A stretch of 64,000 nt of DNA from Sphingomonas beigongshangi. Its GTDB lineage: Bacteria > Pseudomonadota > Alphaproteobacteria > Sphingomonadales > Sphingomonadaceae. Every line of letters starts with the position of its first letter. Position 1 is the stretch's first letter. The translations under genes and the position numbers were made by a program. A model generated the notes under the pieces. It searched no databases and was not told where the DNA came from. It saw nothing but the letters and a program-made list of their open reading frames with translations. The stretch is taken from the NCBI RefSeq assembly GCF_016820445.1, contig NZ_JADHDT010000008.1, forward strand, positions 186,001 through 250,000, read 5' to 3'. Below, in pieces: positions 1-9,425 of the stretch.

Positions 1-1
1 C

Positions 2-241
2 GAGGTGGAACACGCCTTCGCGCAAGGCCGGATCGCGGCCTTCGAAACCCGCACGCCGGCCTATACGATGGTCAACGCGTCGGTGTCGCTGAAGCCCTTC
101 GGCGCGGACAGCAGGACCAGTCTGCTGCTCTCGGCCAACAACGTCTTCGACGTGGTCGCCCGGCGGCATTCCAGCTTCCTGAAGGACTTTGCCCCCCTCG
201 CTGGCCGCGATCTGCGCGCGACGCTGCGCTTCGGCCTGTGA
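2..241 (+). CDS. TonB-dependent receptor, C-terminal fragment
   Basis: Only the last 79 or so codons are in the window; the gene begins upstream. The visible protein reads as the final strands of a TonB-dependent outer-membrane receptor beta-barrel. There is a 'SANNVFDV' element of the kind seen before the last strands, and the chain ends in an aromatic/leucine motif (ATLRFGL) typical of proteins inserted by the BAM complex. Such receptors take up siderophores, carbohydrates or other large substrates across the outer membrane. The substrate cannot be told from this fragment. The next gene starts 90 bp downstream on the same strand with its own ribosome site. Confidence 0.75.
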   Translation, partial: EVEHAFAQGRIAAFETRTPAYTMVNASVSLKPFGADSRTSLLLSANNVFDVVARRHSSFLKDFAPLAGRDLRATLRFGL

Positions 242-331
242 CGGACCTGCCGCTTCCGCCGGCCGGCGGGGAAGGTGGTTGCCTCCCCGCCGCAACCGCC
301 GTACCGGACCCTCCAAAAGGAGAGTGAGACG

Positions 332-1516
332 ATGGCCGGCATGGGCAAGTTCGACTGGGCGGACCCGTTCCTGCTCGACGAGCAGCTAAGCGAAGACGAA
401 CGCATGATCCGCGACACCGCGCGCGCTTATGCGCAGGACCGGCTCGCGCCCCGCATCGTCGAGGCCTTCCAGCACGAGCACACCGACCCGGCGATCTTCC
501 GCGAAATGGGCGAACTCGGCCTGCTCGGCCCGACGATCCCGGAGGAATTCGGCGGCGTCGGCGCCAGCTATGTCGCCTATGGCCTCGTCGCCCGCGAGGT
601 GGAGCGGATCGACTCGGGCTACCGCTCGATGATGAGCGTCCAGTCGAGCCTCGTCATGTATCCGATCCACGCCTATGGATCGGACGAGCAGCGCCGCAAG
701 TATCTGCCGCGGCTCGCGAGCGGCGAATGGATCGGCTGTTTCGGCCTGACCGAACCCGACGCCGGATCAGATCCGGGCGGCATGACGACCCGCGCGACCA
801 AGGTCGACGGCGGCTATCTGATCTCCGGCGCCAAGACCTGGATTTCGAACAGCCCGATCGCCGACGTATTCGTCATTTGGGCGAAGAGCGACGCGCATGG
901 CGGCGCGATCCGCGGCTTCGTGCTCGAAAAGGGCATGAAGGGCCTGTCCGCGCCCAAGATCGAGGGCAAGCTCAGCCTGCGCGCGTCGATCACCGGCATG
1001 GTGATGATGGACGAGGTCGCGGTCGGCGAGGACGCCCTTTTGCCCAACGTCGAGGGCCTGAAGGGTCCCTTCGGCTGTCTCAACCGGGCGCGCTACGGGA
1101 TCAGCTGGGGTTCGCTCGGCGCGGCGGAATTCTGCTTCCACGCCGCGCGGCAATATGGGCTCGACCGCAAGCAGTTCGGCACGCCGCTCGCCGGGCGCCA
1201 GCTGTACCAGAAGAAGCTCGCCGATATGGAGACCGAGATCGCACTCGGGCTGCAGGCTTCGTTGCGCGTCGGTCGCCTGATGGACGAAGGCCGCTTCGCG
1301 CCGGAGATGGTCTCGATCGTCAAGCGCAACAATGTCGGCAAGGCGCTCGACATCGCCCGCACCGCGCGCGACATGCACGGCGGCAACGGCATCTCCGGCG
1401 AATATCAGGTCATGCGTCACGTCATGAACCTGGAGACGGTCAACACCTACGAGGGCGCGCACGACGTCCACGCGCTGATCCTCGGCCGCGCCATCACCGG
1501 GATCGCCGCGTTTTGA
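332..1516 (+). CDS. gcdH: Glutaryl-CoA dehydrogenase (acyl-CoA dehydrogenase family)
   Basis: A 394-residue cytoplasmic FAD flavoprotein of the acyl-CoA dehydrogenase family, closest in feel to glutaryl-CoA dehydrogenase, which oxidises and decarboxylates glutaryl-CoA to crotonyl-CoA in lysine/tryptophan breakdown. Visible signatures are '[16 protein letters not shown]' in the middle domain, the 'RKQFGTPL' stretch, and '[20 protein letters not shown]' at the C-terminus, which carries the catalytic Glu. The ATG at 332 was chosen over an upstream in-frame start because 'aaaaggagag' lies just before it. It overlaps the following CoA-transferase gene by 4 nt, which fits a pair making and consuming glutaryl-CoA. 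Another short-chain acyl-CoA substrate is possible. Confidence 0.88.
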   Translation: MAGMGKFDWADPFLLDEQLSEDERMIRDTARAYAQDRLAPRIVEAFQHEHTDPAIFREMGELGLLGPTIPEEFGGVGASYVAYGLVAREVERIDSGYRSMMSVQSSLVMYPIHAYGSDEQRRKYLPRLASGEWIGCFGLTEPDAGSDPGGMTTRATKVDGGYLISGAKTWISNSPIADVFVIWAKSDAHGGAIRGFVLEKGMKGLSAPKIEGKLSLRASITGMVMMDEVAVGEDALLPNVEGLKGPFGCLNRARYGISWGSLGAAEFCFHAARQYGLDRKQFGTPLAGRQLYQKKLADMETEIALGLQASLRVGRLMDEGRFAPEMVSIVKRNNVGKALDIARTARDMHGGNGISGEYQVMRHVMNLETVNTYEGAHDVHALILGRAITGIAAF

Positions 1517-2673
1517 GCGACGGCGGGCCAGCCCCCTCCCCCTCCGGGGCGGGCTGCGCGTCGGCCCCCCTCGCCGGGCTCAGGGTCCTCGAGCTCGCCC
1601 GCATCCTCGCCGGCCCCTGGGCCGGACAGGTGCTCGCCGATCTCGGGGCTGAGGTCACCAAGATCGAAGCGCCCGCCGGCGACGACACCCGCACCTGGGG
1701 CCCGCCGTTCGTCACCAATCCCGACGGCAGCCGCGACGCCGCCTATTTCCACGCCTGCAACCGCGGCAAGACGAGCAACGTCGTCGATTTCACGACGGCG
1801 GAGGGTCAGGCGCGGATCAGGGCGCTGGCCGCCGAATCCGACGTGCTGATCGAGAATTTCAAGGTCGGCGGCCTCGCCAAATACGGCCTCGACTATGCCA
1901 GCCTGTCCGCGCTCAACCCGCGCCTCGTCTATTGCTCGATCACCGGCTTCGGGCAGGACGGCCCCTATGCCGCCCGCGCGGGCTATGATTACATCGTCCA
2001 GGGCATGAGCGGGATGATGAGCCTGACCGGCGAGCCAGACGGCGCGCCGCAGAAGATCGGCGTCGCGATGGCGGATATCGCCACCGGCCTCTACAGCGTC
2101 ATCGCGATCCAGGCGGCGCTGGCGATGCGCGGCCGCACCGGGCGCGGCCAGCATATCGACATGGCGCTGCTCGACACGATGGTCGGCGTGCTCGCCAACC
2201 AGGCCGCCAATTACTTCGCGACCGGGGACAGTCCGCCGCGCGTCGGCAACGCGCATATGAACGTGTCGCCCTATGCGGTGTTCGAGACCGCCGACGGCTG
2301 GTTCATTCTCGCGGTCGGGAACGACGGGCAGTTCCGCCGCTTCTGCGACGTGGTGGCGCTGTCTCCACAGCCCGAATGGGCGACCAACGCCGGCCGGCTG
2401 GACCACCAGGAGCCGCTGTTCGCCGCGATCGCCGACAGGACCCGCACTTTCGGCCGCGACGACCTGCTGGCCCGGCTCGAGGTCGCCGGGGTGCCCGCAG
2501 GACCGATCAATACGGTCGAGCAGGCCCTGACCGACCCGCAGGTCGTGGCGCGCGGCATGGTGCTGGACCAGCAGCCGATCCGCGGCCTGCGCACGCCGAT
2601 CCGCTTTTCCGATGCGAGCCTCGTGCTCGGCCGGCCCGCGCCGCGAAAGGGCTCGGCCGACGCCGAGCCCTGA
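1513..2673 (+). CDS. CaiB/BaiF family CoA-transferase (probable succinyl-CoA:glutarate type)
   Basis: A 386-residue class III CoA-transferase. The N-terminus shows the family pattern '[20 protein letters not shown]', then '[17 protein letters not shown]'; an Asp expected to form the acyl-aspartyl intermediate lies in the central 'DIATGLYS' region. The start is a TTG at 1513 whose TTGA overlaps the gcdH stop codon; the open frame continues far upstream but only as a shadow of gcdH. Family knowledge: CaiB-type enzymes next to glutaryl-CoA dehydrogenase often act as dicarboxyl-CoA:glutarate CoA-transferases, so I infer that it activates glutarate for GcdH. The exact donor and acceptor are not shown by sequence. 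Confidence 0.85.
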   Translation: MSDGGPAPSPSGAGCASAPLAGLRVLELARILAGPWAGQVLADLGAEVTKIEAPAGDDTRTWGPPFVTNPDGSRDAAYFHACNRGKTSNVVDFTTAEGQARIRALAAESDVLIENFKVGGLAKYGLDYASLSALNPRLVYCSITGFGQDGPYAARAGYDYIVQGMSGMMSLTGEPDGAPQKIGVAMADIATGLYSVIAIQAALAMRGRTGRGQHIDMALLDTMVGVLANQAANYFATGDSPPRVGNAHMNVSPYAVFETADGWFILAVGNDGQFRRFCDVVALSPQPEWATNAGRLDHQEPLFAAIADRTRTFGRDDLLARLEVAGVPAGPINTVEQALTDPQVVARGMVLDQQPIRGLRTPIRFSDASLVLGRPAPRKGSADAEP

Positions 2674-2679
2674 ACGGCG

Positions 2680-3987
2680 TCAGGCGCCCTCGACCTCGCG
2701 CACCGGTTTGCGGGCGTAGAGGCCGTAGGCGAGGATGATCGCATAGCAGATCGCCGGCAGGATCAGCGAGAATTGCATCGATCCGCTGGCGTCCGCGACC
2801 AGCCCGGTCAGCGGCGGCACGATGGCGCCGCCGACGATCGCGGTGGCGATCACGCCCGATCCTTCCGCCGCGCGCTTGCCCAGCCCCTCGCTGGCGAGGC
2901 TGAAGATGGTCGGGAACATGATGGAGTTCATCAGGCCGATGGCCAGCAGCGTCCACCCCGCCAGCGTACCGGTCGAATTGGCGGACACGAGGATCAGCGC
3001 GATCGCGCCCGTCGCCACCGCCGCCAGCACCTTGCCCGGCGCGATGCGCGTCAGGACGTAGGATCCGATGAACCGGCCGACCAGGGCGCCGCCCCAATAA
3101 TAAGCGACGTAATTGCCCGCGGCCTGGTCGCTGATCCCGAACACCGACGACTGCATCAGGTACAGGACGATGACCGAGCCGATCGACACTTCCGCGCCGA
3201 CGTACAGGAAGATGCAGGCCGCGCCCATCGCGAAGCGCGGCCGCTTCAGCAGGCTGAAGGCGTGGAGGATGCTGCCCGTCTGGTCCTGTTCCTCGTTGAG
3301 CCGGTTGCGCCGGGTCCAGACCACGGCCGCGATGATCGCGAGCGCGACGGCAAGGCCGATATAGGTATGGACGATCGCCTGCGACGCTTCCTGGCGATAG
3401 GCAACGAGCGCGGCGCCGCTCAGCGAGGCGGCGCTGACGCTGGCGAGGCCGCCCAGGATCAGCGACGAACCGACGCGCGGGAAGATGGTGGTGCCCAGCG
3501 AGTTGAACGCCTGCGCGAAGGTCAGGCGGCTCGACGCCGTCTCCGGCTTGCCGAGCAGCGAGATCAGCGGATTGGCGACGACCTGGACGATGGTGATGCC
3601 CGCGCCCAGCACGAACAGCGCCGCCAGGAACATCTCGAACTTCGCGCTCTGCGCCGCCGGGATGAAGAGCAGGCAGCCCACCATCATGGTGACCAGGCCG
3701 ATCGACGCGGTGCGCATGTAACCCGCGCGCCGCACGATGGCCGCCGCGGGCAAGGAGAAGAGCGCATAGGCGAGGAAGAAGGCCGACTGGACCAGCATCG
3801 ACGTCGCATGGTCGAGCGTGAAAAGCTCCTTCAGCTTCGGGATGATGATGTCGTTGAGACTGGTGATGCCGCCGAAGATGAAGAACAGCGCGATGACGAA
3901 CACGCGCAGGTCGGGTGCGTCATAGCCGTGGGCGGCATCGCCGGCAGCGGCGCCGTCCGGCTGGTGGGTGGTGACGTTGATTGCCAT
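2680..3987 (-). CDS. GluP/FucP-like sugar MFS transporter
   Basis: A 435-residue inner-membrane protein with about 12 hydrophobic segments, resembling the FucP/GluP branch of the major facilitator superfamily (glucose/galactose or fucose:H+ symport). Typical features are the first helix region with 'FIFGGITSLNDIIIPKLKE' and the following 'FFLAYALFSLPAAAIVRRAGY'. It is convergent with the CoA-transferase gene, only 6 bp apart, so it belongs to a separate unit. The leader 'gaagagagggg' upstream of the ATG supplies a ribosome site, and a LacI-type palindrome lies 26-39 bp upstream of the start, suggesting sugar-responsive control. The substrate is inferred from family only. Confidence 0.85.
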   Translation of the reverse strand: MAINVTTHQPDGAAAGDAAHGYDAPDLRVFVIALFFIFGGITSLNDIIIPKLKELFTLDHATSMLVQSAFFLAYALFSLPAAAIVRRAGYMRTASIGLVTMMVGCLLFIPAAQSAKFEMFLAALFVLGAGITIVQVVANPLISLLGKPETASSRLTFAQAFNSLGTTIFPRVGSSLILGGLASVSAASLSGAALVAYRQEASQAIVHTYIGLAVALAIIAAVVWTRRNRLNEEQDQTGSILHAFSLLKRPRFAMGAACIFLYVGAEVSIGSVIVLYLMQSSVFGISDQAAGNYVAYYWGGALVGRFIGSYVLTRIAPGKVLAAVATGAIALILVSANSTGTLAGWTLLAIGLMNSIMFPTIFSLASEGLGKRAAEGSGVIATAIVGGAIVPPLTGLVADASGSMQFSLILPAICYAIILAYGLYARKPVREVEGA

Positions 3988-4012
3988 GTGGCGCGCGGCC
4001 CCTCTCTTCCCA

Positions 4013-4026
4013 TGTAATCGGTTTCA
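4013..4026. promoter_or_regulatory. Candidate LacI-family operator upstream of the sugar transporter
   Basis: The 14-bp site TGTAATCGGTTTCA is an imperfect palindrome centred on CG, of the form bound by LacI/GalR-family repressors. It sits 26-39 bp upstream of the GluP-like gene on the minus strand and also in the leader of the divergent plus-strand 2Fe-2S gene. No LacI-family regulator gene is in the window. Confidence 0.4.
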
Positions 4027-4194
4027 AGATCTACAAGCACGCCCGTGCCATGCTGGCAAGCTGCCGGGATGGGCGCCTGCCGACCTGGCAAGAAGCCCTT
4101 GCGACGGCGGAGGCTTTCCGCAGATCGCCGCGCGACGCAAGCATGTTGGCGCATCGCTGGATCGTACGGCCGCTTTTCGGCTAGGGCATTCGTC

Positions 4195-4740
4195 ATGGCG
4201 CGCCTCACGGTCAACAACCAGCCGGTCGAGTACAAGCTCGATCCCGACACGCCGCTGCTGTGGGCGCTCCGGGACGCGTCCAATCTCACCGGCGCGAAAT
4301 ATGGCTGCGGCACGGGAGAATGCGGTGCCTGTATCGTCGACATCGACGGACGCGCGGTCGCCGCGTGCACCGTGCCGATCGGCCGGATCGAGGGCAGCTA
4401 TGTCACGACGATCGAAGGCTTGTCGCGCGAGCGCAATCATCCGCTGCAACTCGCCTTCATCGCCGCCAATCTGCCGCAATGCGGATTCTGCATCCCGGGC
4501 ATCATCATGGCGGCGCAGGCGCTGCTGCGCCGCACGCCCGATCCGGGAGAAGAGGCGATCGAGGCGGCGTTGCCCAACATCTGCCGATGCGGCGTCTACC
4601 CGCGCCTGATCGAAGCCGTGCAGCGTGCCGGCCGAGCGCTTCGCGGCGAGGAGACGATCCCCGCCGGCGCCCGCCCCGGAATCGATCCGGCCGACGCCGC
4701 GCGCGCGGTCCCCGCTCTCGTGCCGCCGCCGCCCAGGTGA
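4195..4740 (+). CDS. Orphan (2Fe-2S) subunit of xanthine-oxidase/isoquinoline-oxidoreductase type
   Basis: A 181-residue CoxS/IorA-like small subunit that would carry two 2Fe-2S clusters passing electrons from a molybdopterin subunit. The plant-type ferredoxin loop 'CGTGECGACIVDIDG' plus a downstream Cys, and the second-domain motifs 'CGFCIPG' and 'CRCG', are all intact. The C-terminal ~35 residues after the fold are Ala/Pro-rich. Family members normally sit beside the large Mo-binding subunit and often a FAD subunit; neither is present here, as the next gene is the unrelated RcnB-like gene. The start at 4195 begins directly at the beta-grasp domain. The large subunit may be encoded elsewhere. 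Confidence 0.8.
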   Translation: MARLTVNNQPVEYKLDPDTPLLWALRDASNLTGAKYGCGTGECGACIVDIDGRAVAACTVPIGRIEGSYVTTIEGLSRERNHPLQLAFIAANLPQCGFCIPGIIMAAQALLRRTPDPGEEAIEAALPNICRCGVYPRLIEAVQRAGRALRGEETIPAGARPGIDPADAARAVPALVPPPPR

Positions 4741-4867
4741 CCGGACGGGCCGTTCGTTTCCTTTCGCAACGCTGACGGAGCAATTCAGCTTCGACACACC
4801 CGCGCTCATGCAAATATCATGCATGATCGGGGCCGGCTCGTGCGCCGGCGAGTGAGGACGGCAGGCA

Positions 4868-5785
4868 ATGAAGACCTTTATCAAGGCGCTGCTCGCGGCA
4901 TCGATGCTGGTGCCGGCTGCGGCGCAGGCGCAGGCGCAGGATGGCGGTCGCCCATGGGGTGGTGATCGGGGCGGAAGGCCGGAGCGTCCGCGCCCCCCCG
5001 GTGACGCCCGTGGGGCGCCGCCCGCGTCCGCGCCGCAACCCGCCCCCGGCGATCCCGGCCGCTTCCAAGGCGCGCGTCCGGATTTTCGCGCCGAGCGTCC
5101 GTGGCAGGATCGTCGTGACGATCGACAGCCTGCGGCGAACGATGCCCAGCGCCGGTTCGACCGACCCGGTGGCGGGGATCGCGGCGGATGGCGCGATCCC
5201 AATGGCGGCGGCTGGCGCCGGCCGGACGGCGGCGATCGGCCCGATCGCGGCGCCGGCCTCGAAGGCCGTCAGGACTGGCGCGACCGGCCGGCGGCAGTGG
5301 ACGATCGCCCGCAACGAGCACAGGACGGCGCCGCCTGGCGCGATCGCCGGCCCGGCTGGGACCGCGCCGACGGCGGCGCCCGCCCGCCGCTCGCCGCCGG
5401 GCGCCCCGACTGGCGCGGCGGCGACTGGAACCGGCAGCCGAACTGGGATGGTCCGCGGGGCGGGGATCGCGGCGCGTGGAACCGCGGCTGGCGGGACGAC
5501 CGCCGGTACGACTGGGGCCGGTATCGCGCGAACAACCGGGGCGCATACCGCCTGCCGCATTATTATGCGCCGTCCGGCTGGGGCTATGGATACCGCCGCT
5601 TCTCGATCGGCTCGACCCTCTATTCGGGCCTGTGGGGTTCGAACTATTGGATCGACGATCCCTGGGACTATCGCCTGCCCGAAGCCTATGGGCCGTATCG
5701 CTGGGTGCGTTACTACGACGATGCGCTGCTCGTCGATCTGCGCAGCGGCCGGGTGGTCGACGTGGTCTACGACATCTTCTTCTGA
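4868..5785 (+). CDS. RcnB-like periplasmic protein with long Arg/Asp/Gly-rich region
   Basis: A 305-residue exported protein. It starts with a clear Sec signal (MKTFIKALLAASMLVPAAAQA). Residues ~25-215 are a low-complexity stretch rich in Arg, Asp, Gly, Pro and Trp with recurrent 'DRGG', 'DWR' and 'RP' units. The C-terminal ~80 residues (Tyr/Trp-rich, 'YYAPSGWGYGYRRFSIG' to 'LVDLRSGRVVDVVYDIFF') match the RcnB-family fold. Escherichia coli RcnB is a small periplasmic protein affecting Ni/Co homeostasis; sphingomonad members are much longer and their role is not established, so a metal role is only inference. A ribosome site (gaggacggcaggca) precedes the ATG. Confidence 0.75.
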   Translation: MKTFIKALLAASMLVPAAAQAQAQDGGRPWGGDRGGRPERPRPPGDARGAPPASAPQPAPGDPGRFQGARPDFRAERPWQDRRDDRQPAANDAQRRFDRPGGGDRGGWRDPNGGGWRRPDGGDRPDRGAGLEGRQDWRDRPAAVDDRPQRAQDGAAWRDRRPGWDRADGGARPPLAAGRPDWRGGDWNRQPNWDGPRGGDRGAWNRGWRDDRRYDWGRYRANNRGAYRLPHYYAPSGWGYGYRRFSIGSTLYSGLWGSNYWIDDPWDYRLPEAYGPYRWVRYYDDALLVDLRSGRVVDVVYDIFF

Positions 5786-5878
5786 CCCGGCGTGTCGGGG
5801 CGGCGGCCGATCGAATCGCCGCCCCGCGCGCTCCCGCCGCCCCTTGCCTTTGCCGCCGAGCGGCGGCATCCCGCAGAG

Positions 5879-6559
5879 ATGTTCGCGCGCAAGCCTTCCG
5901 CCTCCGCCGCCAACCCGCTTCGCCAGCTGATCGGCGAACAGGTCGTCCGCCGCCTTGATGACAATCCCGCCGTCGTGTCGGCCGGCGTGGCCGGTGTACA
6001 GGCCTATTATCAGCTCGATTTCCTTACGCCCGCACAGTGCGCGATGCTGATCGGCGTCATCGACGCCAATCGCCGCCCGTCGACCCTTCTGTCCGACAAG
6101 GCAGGCGACGACTTTCGCACCAGCGAAAGCTGCGACATGGATCGCTGGTCGCCCGACATACGTCCGATCGACGAGGCGATCGCCGCGCTGCTCGGGATCG
6201 CGCCCGAGCAGGGCGAGACGATGCAGGGACAGCGCTACGCGCCCGGGCAGCAGTTTCGCGCGCATCACGATTATTTCCACGACACCGAAAGCTATTGGGC
6301 GGCGATGGCGAAGTCGGGCGGCCAGCGCACCTGGACCGCGATGATCTACCTCAACGACGTCCAGGACGGCGGTGCAACCTGGTTCCCCCAGGCGGGGTTC
6401 AAGGTCGCGCCCCGCGCCGGCATGCTGCTGGCGTGGAACAACATGAATCCCGACGGCAGCCCCAACACGCTGACCCTCCACGAGGGGATGGCCGTGGTGG
6501 AGGGGACGAAGTACGTCGTCACCAAATGGTTTCGTGAGGGGCGCTGGACGCGCTACTGA
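5879..6559 (+). CDS. 2OG-Fe(II) oxygenase, prolyl 4-hydroxylase-like
   Basis: A 226-residue Fe(II)/2-oxoglutarate dioxygenase of the prolyl 4-hydroxylase alpha-subunit family. Iron ligands are visible as 'HHDYFHD' (His-x-Asp), with the distal His in 'TLHEGMAV' and the 2OG-binding Lys in 'GTKYVVTKWFREG'. 'GGATWFPQAG' is also family-typical. An in-frame GTG exists 29 codons upstream, but the extra residues are Pro/Arg-rich and unlike the fold, so the ATG at 5879 was chosen. The gene overlaps recJ as TGATG, implying coupling. The target protein or peptide is unknown. Confidence 0.85.
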   Translation: MFARKPSASAANPLRQLIGEQVVRRLDDNPAVVSAGVAGVQAYYQLDFLTPAQCAMLIGVIDANRRPSTLLSDKAGDDFRTSESCDMDRWSPDIRPIDEAIAALLGIAPEQGETMQGQRYAPGQQFRAHHDYFHDTESYWAAMAKSGGQRTWTAMIYLNDVQDGGATWFPQAGFKVAPRAGMLLAWNNMNPDGSPNTLTLHEGMAVVEGTKYVVTKWFREGRWTRY

Positions 6560-8367
6560 TGCCGCCTCGTCCTTCCGATTCCGTCACCGGCGACGTCGGC
6601 GCCGCGGGGCCGCCGCACGCGCTCGGCGTCGCCTCGTCCTTCCTCGGCCAGCCGTGGCATTGGCGCGGCCTCGCCGCCGATGGGCGCGAAGGCTTCGGCA
6701 CGGACGATCTGGTCACGCAATTGCTGCTCGCCCGCGGTTGCCCGCGGGAGGCGCTGGACGCCCATCGCCTGCCGTCGATCCGCGGCTTCATGCCCGATCC
6801 CTCGATCTTTCGCGACATGGACCGCGCGGCGGACAGGCTCGCCGATGCGGTCGAGCGCCGCGAGCAGGTGGCGGTGTTCGGCGATTATGACGTCGATGGC
6901 GCCACGTCCGCCGCGCTGCTGATCCGCCTGCTGCGCGCATTGGGTTTGACGGCCCGCCCCTATATTCCCGATCGCCTGATGGAGGGATATGGCCCCTCGG
7001 GCGCCGCGCTGCTGCGACTTGCCGGCGAGGGCGCGTCGCTGATCGTGACGGTGGACTGCGGCGCGCAGGCGTTCGAGGCGCTGGAGGCGGCGCGCGCTGC
7101 ACCTGCCGACATCGTGGTCGTCGATCACCACAAATGCCTGTCGGCGCTGCCGCCCGCCCATGCGCTGGTCAATCCGAACCGTCTGGACGAGGCGGCGGAG
7201 GCGGCGGCGCACGGTCACCTTGCCGCGGTGGGCGTCTGCTTCCTGCTCGGCGCGGCGCTGATCCGGACGTTGCGCGCCCGCGGCTTCTTCGCGGATCGCG
7301 CGGAGCCGCGGCTGCTCGACCTGCTGGACCTCGTCGCGCTGGGAACCGTGGCGGATGTCGCCCAGCTCCGCGGGCTGAACCGCGCGTTCGTGGCGCAGGG
7401 GCTCAAAGTCATGGCTCAGCGCCGCAACGTCGGCATCGCCGCGCTGATCGAGGCATCGCGCCTGACGCGAGCCCCGACATGCCAGGACCTGGGCTTTGCC
7501 CTCGGGCCACGGATCAATGCGGGGGGTCGAGTCGGTCGGGCCGACCTCGGCGTCCGGCTGCTCGTCACCGACGATGCCGCGGAGGCACAGGCCATCGCGG
7601 TCGAACTGGATCGGCTCAACGAGGAACGCCGCACGATCGAAGCGGATGTCCAGGTGGTCGCAGAGGAGCGCGCGCGCGACGATCGCATGGTGACCGTGGT
7701 TGCGGGCGAAGGCTGGCACCCCGGCGTCATCGGCATCGTTGCCGGGCGGTTGAAGGAAAGGCTGGACCGGCCGTCGATCGTCATCGCGCTTGACGAACAT
7801 GGTATGGGCAAGGGATCGGGCCGGTCGATCACGGGCGTCGATCTCGGCGCGGCCATTCTGGCGGCGCGCGAGCACGGATTGCTGCTGGCGGGGGGCGGTC
7901 ATGCGATGGCGGCGGGATTGACCGTGGCCGGGGACAAGATCGAGGCCCTCGCCGATTTCTTGGAGGAACGGCTCGCCGCGGCGGTCGCCATTGCGCGGGA
8001 GGGACGCTCGCTGCGGCTCGACGCCGTCGTGGCGCCAGGCGGCGTCACGCCCGCGCTGGTGGAGTCGCTCGACGCGGGCGGGCCCTATGGCACGGGATGG
8101 CCGGCGCCGCGGATCGCGACCGGGCCTGTGCGCCTGATCAAGGTCGACCGCGTGGGCGTCAATCACGTGCGCGCCATCGTCGCCGGCGACGACGGCCGCA
8201 GTTTCAAGGCCATGGCGTTCCGCGCCGCCGACACCGCCCTTGGGCAGACGCTGCTCGCCGCCCCGCCCCACCGACGGCTGTGGCTGGCCGGGCGCGTACG
8301 GCGTGACGACTGGAGCGGCCGGGCGGTCGCCGAGCTTCATCTCGACGACGCCGCCTGGGTCGAGTGA
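6559..8367 (+). CDS. recJ: Single-stranded-DNA-specific exonuclease RecJ
   Basis: A 602-residue 5'-3' ssDNA exonuclease used in mismatch repair and RecF-type recombination. DHH-family motifs are clear: 'FGDYDVDGATSAALL' near residue 110, 'TVDCGAQAF', and 'VVDHHKC' near 190. The DHHA1 region carries 'GWHPGVIGIVAGRLKER' and 'GGGHAMAAG'. The length fits the RecJ family. The ATG overlaps the stop of the upstream dioxygenase (TGATG). A tRNA-Glu gene follows 79 bp downstream. Confidence 0.95.
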   Translation: MPPRPSDSVTGDVGAAGPPHALGVASSFLGQPWHWRGLAADGREGFGTDDLVTQLLLARGCPREALDAHRLPSIRGFMPDPSIFRDMDRAADRLADAVERREQVAVFGDYDVDGATSAALLIRLLRALGLTARPYIPDRLMEGYGPSGAALLRLAGEGASLIVTVDCGAQAFEALEAARAAPADIVVVDHHKCLSALPPAHALVNPNRLDEAAEAAAHGHLAAVGVCFLLGAALIRTLRARGFFADRAEPRLLDLLDLVALGTVADVAQLRGLNRAFVAQGLKVMAQRRNVGIAALIEASRLTRAPTCQDLGFALGPRINAGGRVGRADLGVRLLVTDDAAEAQAIAVELDRLNEERRTIEADVQVVAEERARDDRMVTVVAGEGWHPGVIGIVAGRLKERLDRPSIVIALDEHGMGKGSGRSITGVDLGAAILAAREHGLLLAGGGHAMAAGLTVAGDKIEALADFLEERLAAAVAIAREGRSLRLDAVVAPGGVTPALVESLDAGGPYGTGWPAPRIATGPVRLIKVDRVGVNHVRAIVAGDDGRSFKAMAFRAADTALGQTLLAAPPHRRLWLAGRVRRDDWSGRAVAELHLDDAAWVE

Positions 8368-8446
8368 GCGGCGCGCAAAATCCCCATCCGAAAGCGGCTT
8401 GACCGGCCGGGCGCCCTCCCCTAATGGCCCCCAACGCCATCGCGGC

Positions 8447-8521
8447 GGCCCCTTCGTCTAGCGGTTAGGACGCGGCCCTTTCACGGCTGAAACACGGGTT
8501 CGATTCCCGTAGGGGTCACCA
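8447..8521 (+). tRNA. tRNA-Glu (anticodon TTC)
   Basis: A full cloverleaf can be drawn. The acceptor stem GGCCCCT pairs with AGGGGTC (one G-T wobble), followed by discriminator A and an encoded CCA. The anticodon loop CTTTCAC has TTC at 8480-8482 on a cggcc/ggctg stem, and the T-arm is cgggttcgattcccg. The D-arm 'gtctagcggttaggac' is typical of tRNA-Glu. It marks the left edge of the accessory region. Confidence 0.97.
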
Positions 8522-8538
8522 TTGTCAAGGCAAAATCG

Positions 8539-8557
8539 GCAGAAATCTGCGCTTTTT
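8539..8557 (+). terminator. Possible rho-independent terminator after tRNA-Glu
   Basis: A short hairpin (gcaga-aa-tctgc, loop tight) is followed by gcTTTTT, 18 nt after the tRNA CCA end. The stem is only 5 bp, so this is weak. Confidence 0.3.
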
Positions 8558-9425
8558 GCAGACACGGTGCGATCAGCGACATCATCTCGTCCCCCAAAAT
8601 AATTTGGCTGCGATGGTTCGATATTGACCGCCTTGGGTCGAAGGTTATCGATTCGGATATGCCATCGCGTCTCGCATCCGAGCGTCGTTTCGGGTCCCAT
8701 GACGGCCACCACGCCCCGCGCGTGAGCCCCTCTTCCCGTCGAGCCGGTATATCGGGACACACGCGTCAGCGTCCCCAGTTCCTTCTCATTTGCCGACACG
8801 CTCCGATTGAGCTTGTTGCGCACAGGAGCTGGTAAGCCGCATTCCAATGATGGATTCGAGCGCGATGCGGTCGGACAGATCACCGAAGGCGGATATCTGG
8901 TGGCGCAGGTTTCGCAGCAACTCTTGGTTGCGCCGCAGTCATCGTATGTGTGGAAGCGGCAGCCGGCATAGGTTGGGTCTGCCGGTTCCGCCAGCGATAC
9001 CGACATCCATCGGCCTGCTGCGGCTTGCAAGATCGCAGGAGCGCAGCCGACCGACCTGATCATCCGCTAGACAAATCGGTCGCCCCCACTGGCCTACCTT
9101 CTCCCGCCGCTTCGTTCCGGTGGCGAGGCTCACGAGAATGGAGCGCGGCCCAGGACAATCGATAGCTCTGATTTTCCTTGCGAAAATTCTCCTGACTTCC
9201 GGCGCTCCCAACAGGAATTGTACGCAATTCTTTTAGTTTCATTTCAAACATTACAGTCAATTGATTTTCTCGAAAGGTGTGAGACAAAATACGGTATCAC
9301 GCCAAGAGTACGTCGTTGTAATCATAGATTCGACTCGGGACGCATCTATCCTCCCAAAGAGACACAAGTCCAAACGTAACGCATAGATTATGGGATGATT
9401 CGTCCCACGATCGATCGGGGGCCAA
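8558..9425. other. Gene-poor stretch between tRNA-Glu and the RHS genes
   Basis: About 870 bp without a supported gene. Open frames here are short or run through the antisense of the tRNA, and none shows a recognisable domain. The last ~230 bp (from about 9190) turn clearly AT-rich and probably hold the promoter of the YD-repeat gene at 9426. The stretch could contain decayed insertion remnants; I could not identify any, and no integrase was found. Confidence 0.5.

Noticed and set aside
727..1512. 262-codon upstream extension of the CoA-transferase frame
   Set aside because: Arg-rich shadow of gcdH; the CoA-transferase fold starts just after the TTG at 1513.
4817..6481. 554-codon minus-strand frame opposite the RcnB-like and dioxygenase genes
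   Set aside because: Ala/Arg/Pro-rich shadow of genes with signal peptide, motifs and ribosome sites on the plus strand.
8458..9063. 201-codon minus-strand frame through tRNA-Glu
   Set aside because: It ends antisense to the tRNA and shows the well-known spurious 'PYGNRTRVS' translation; no domain or ribosome site.
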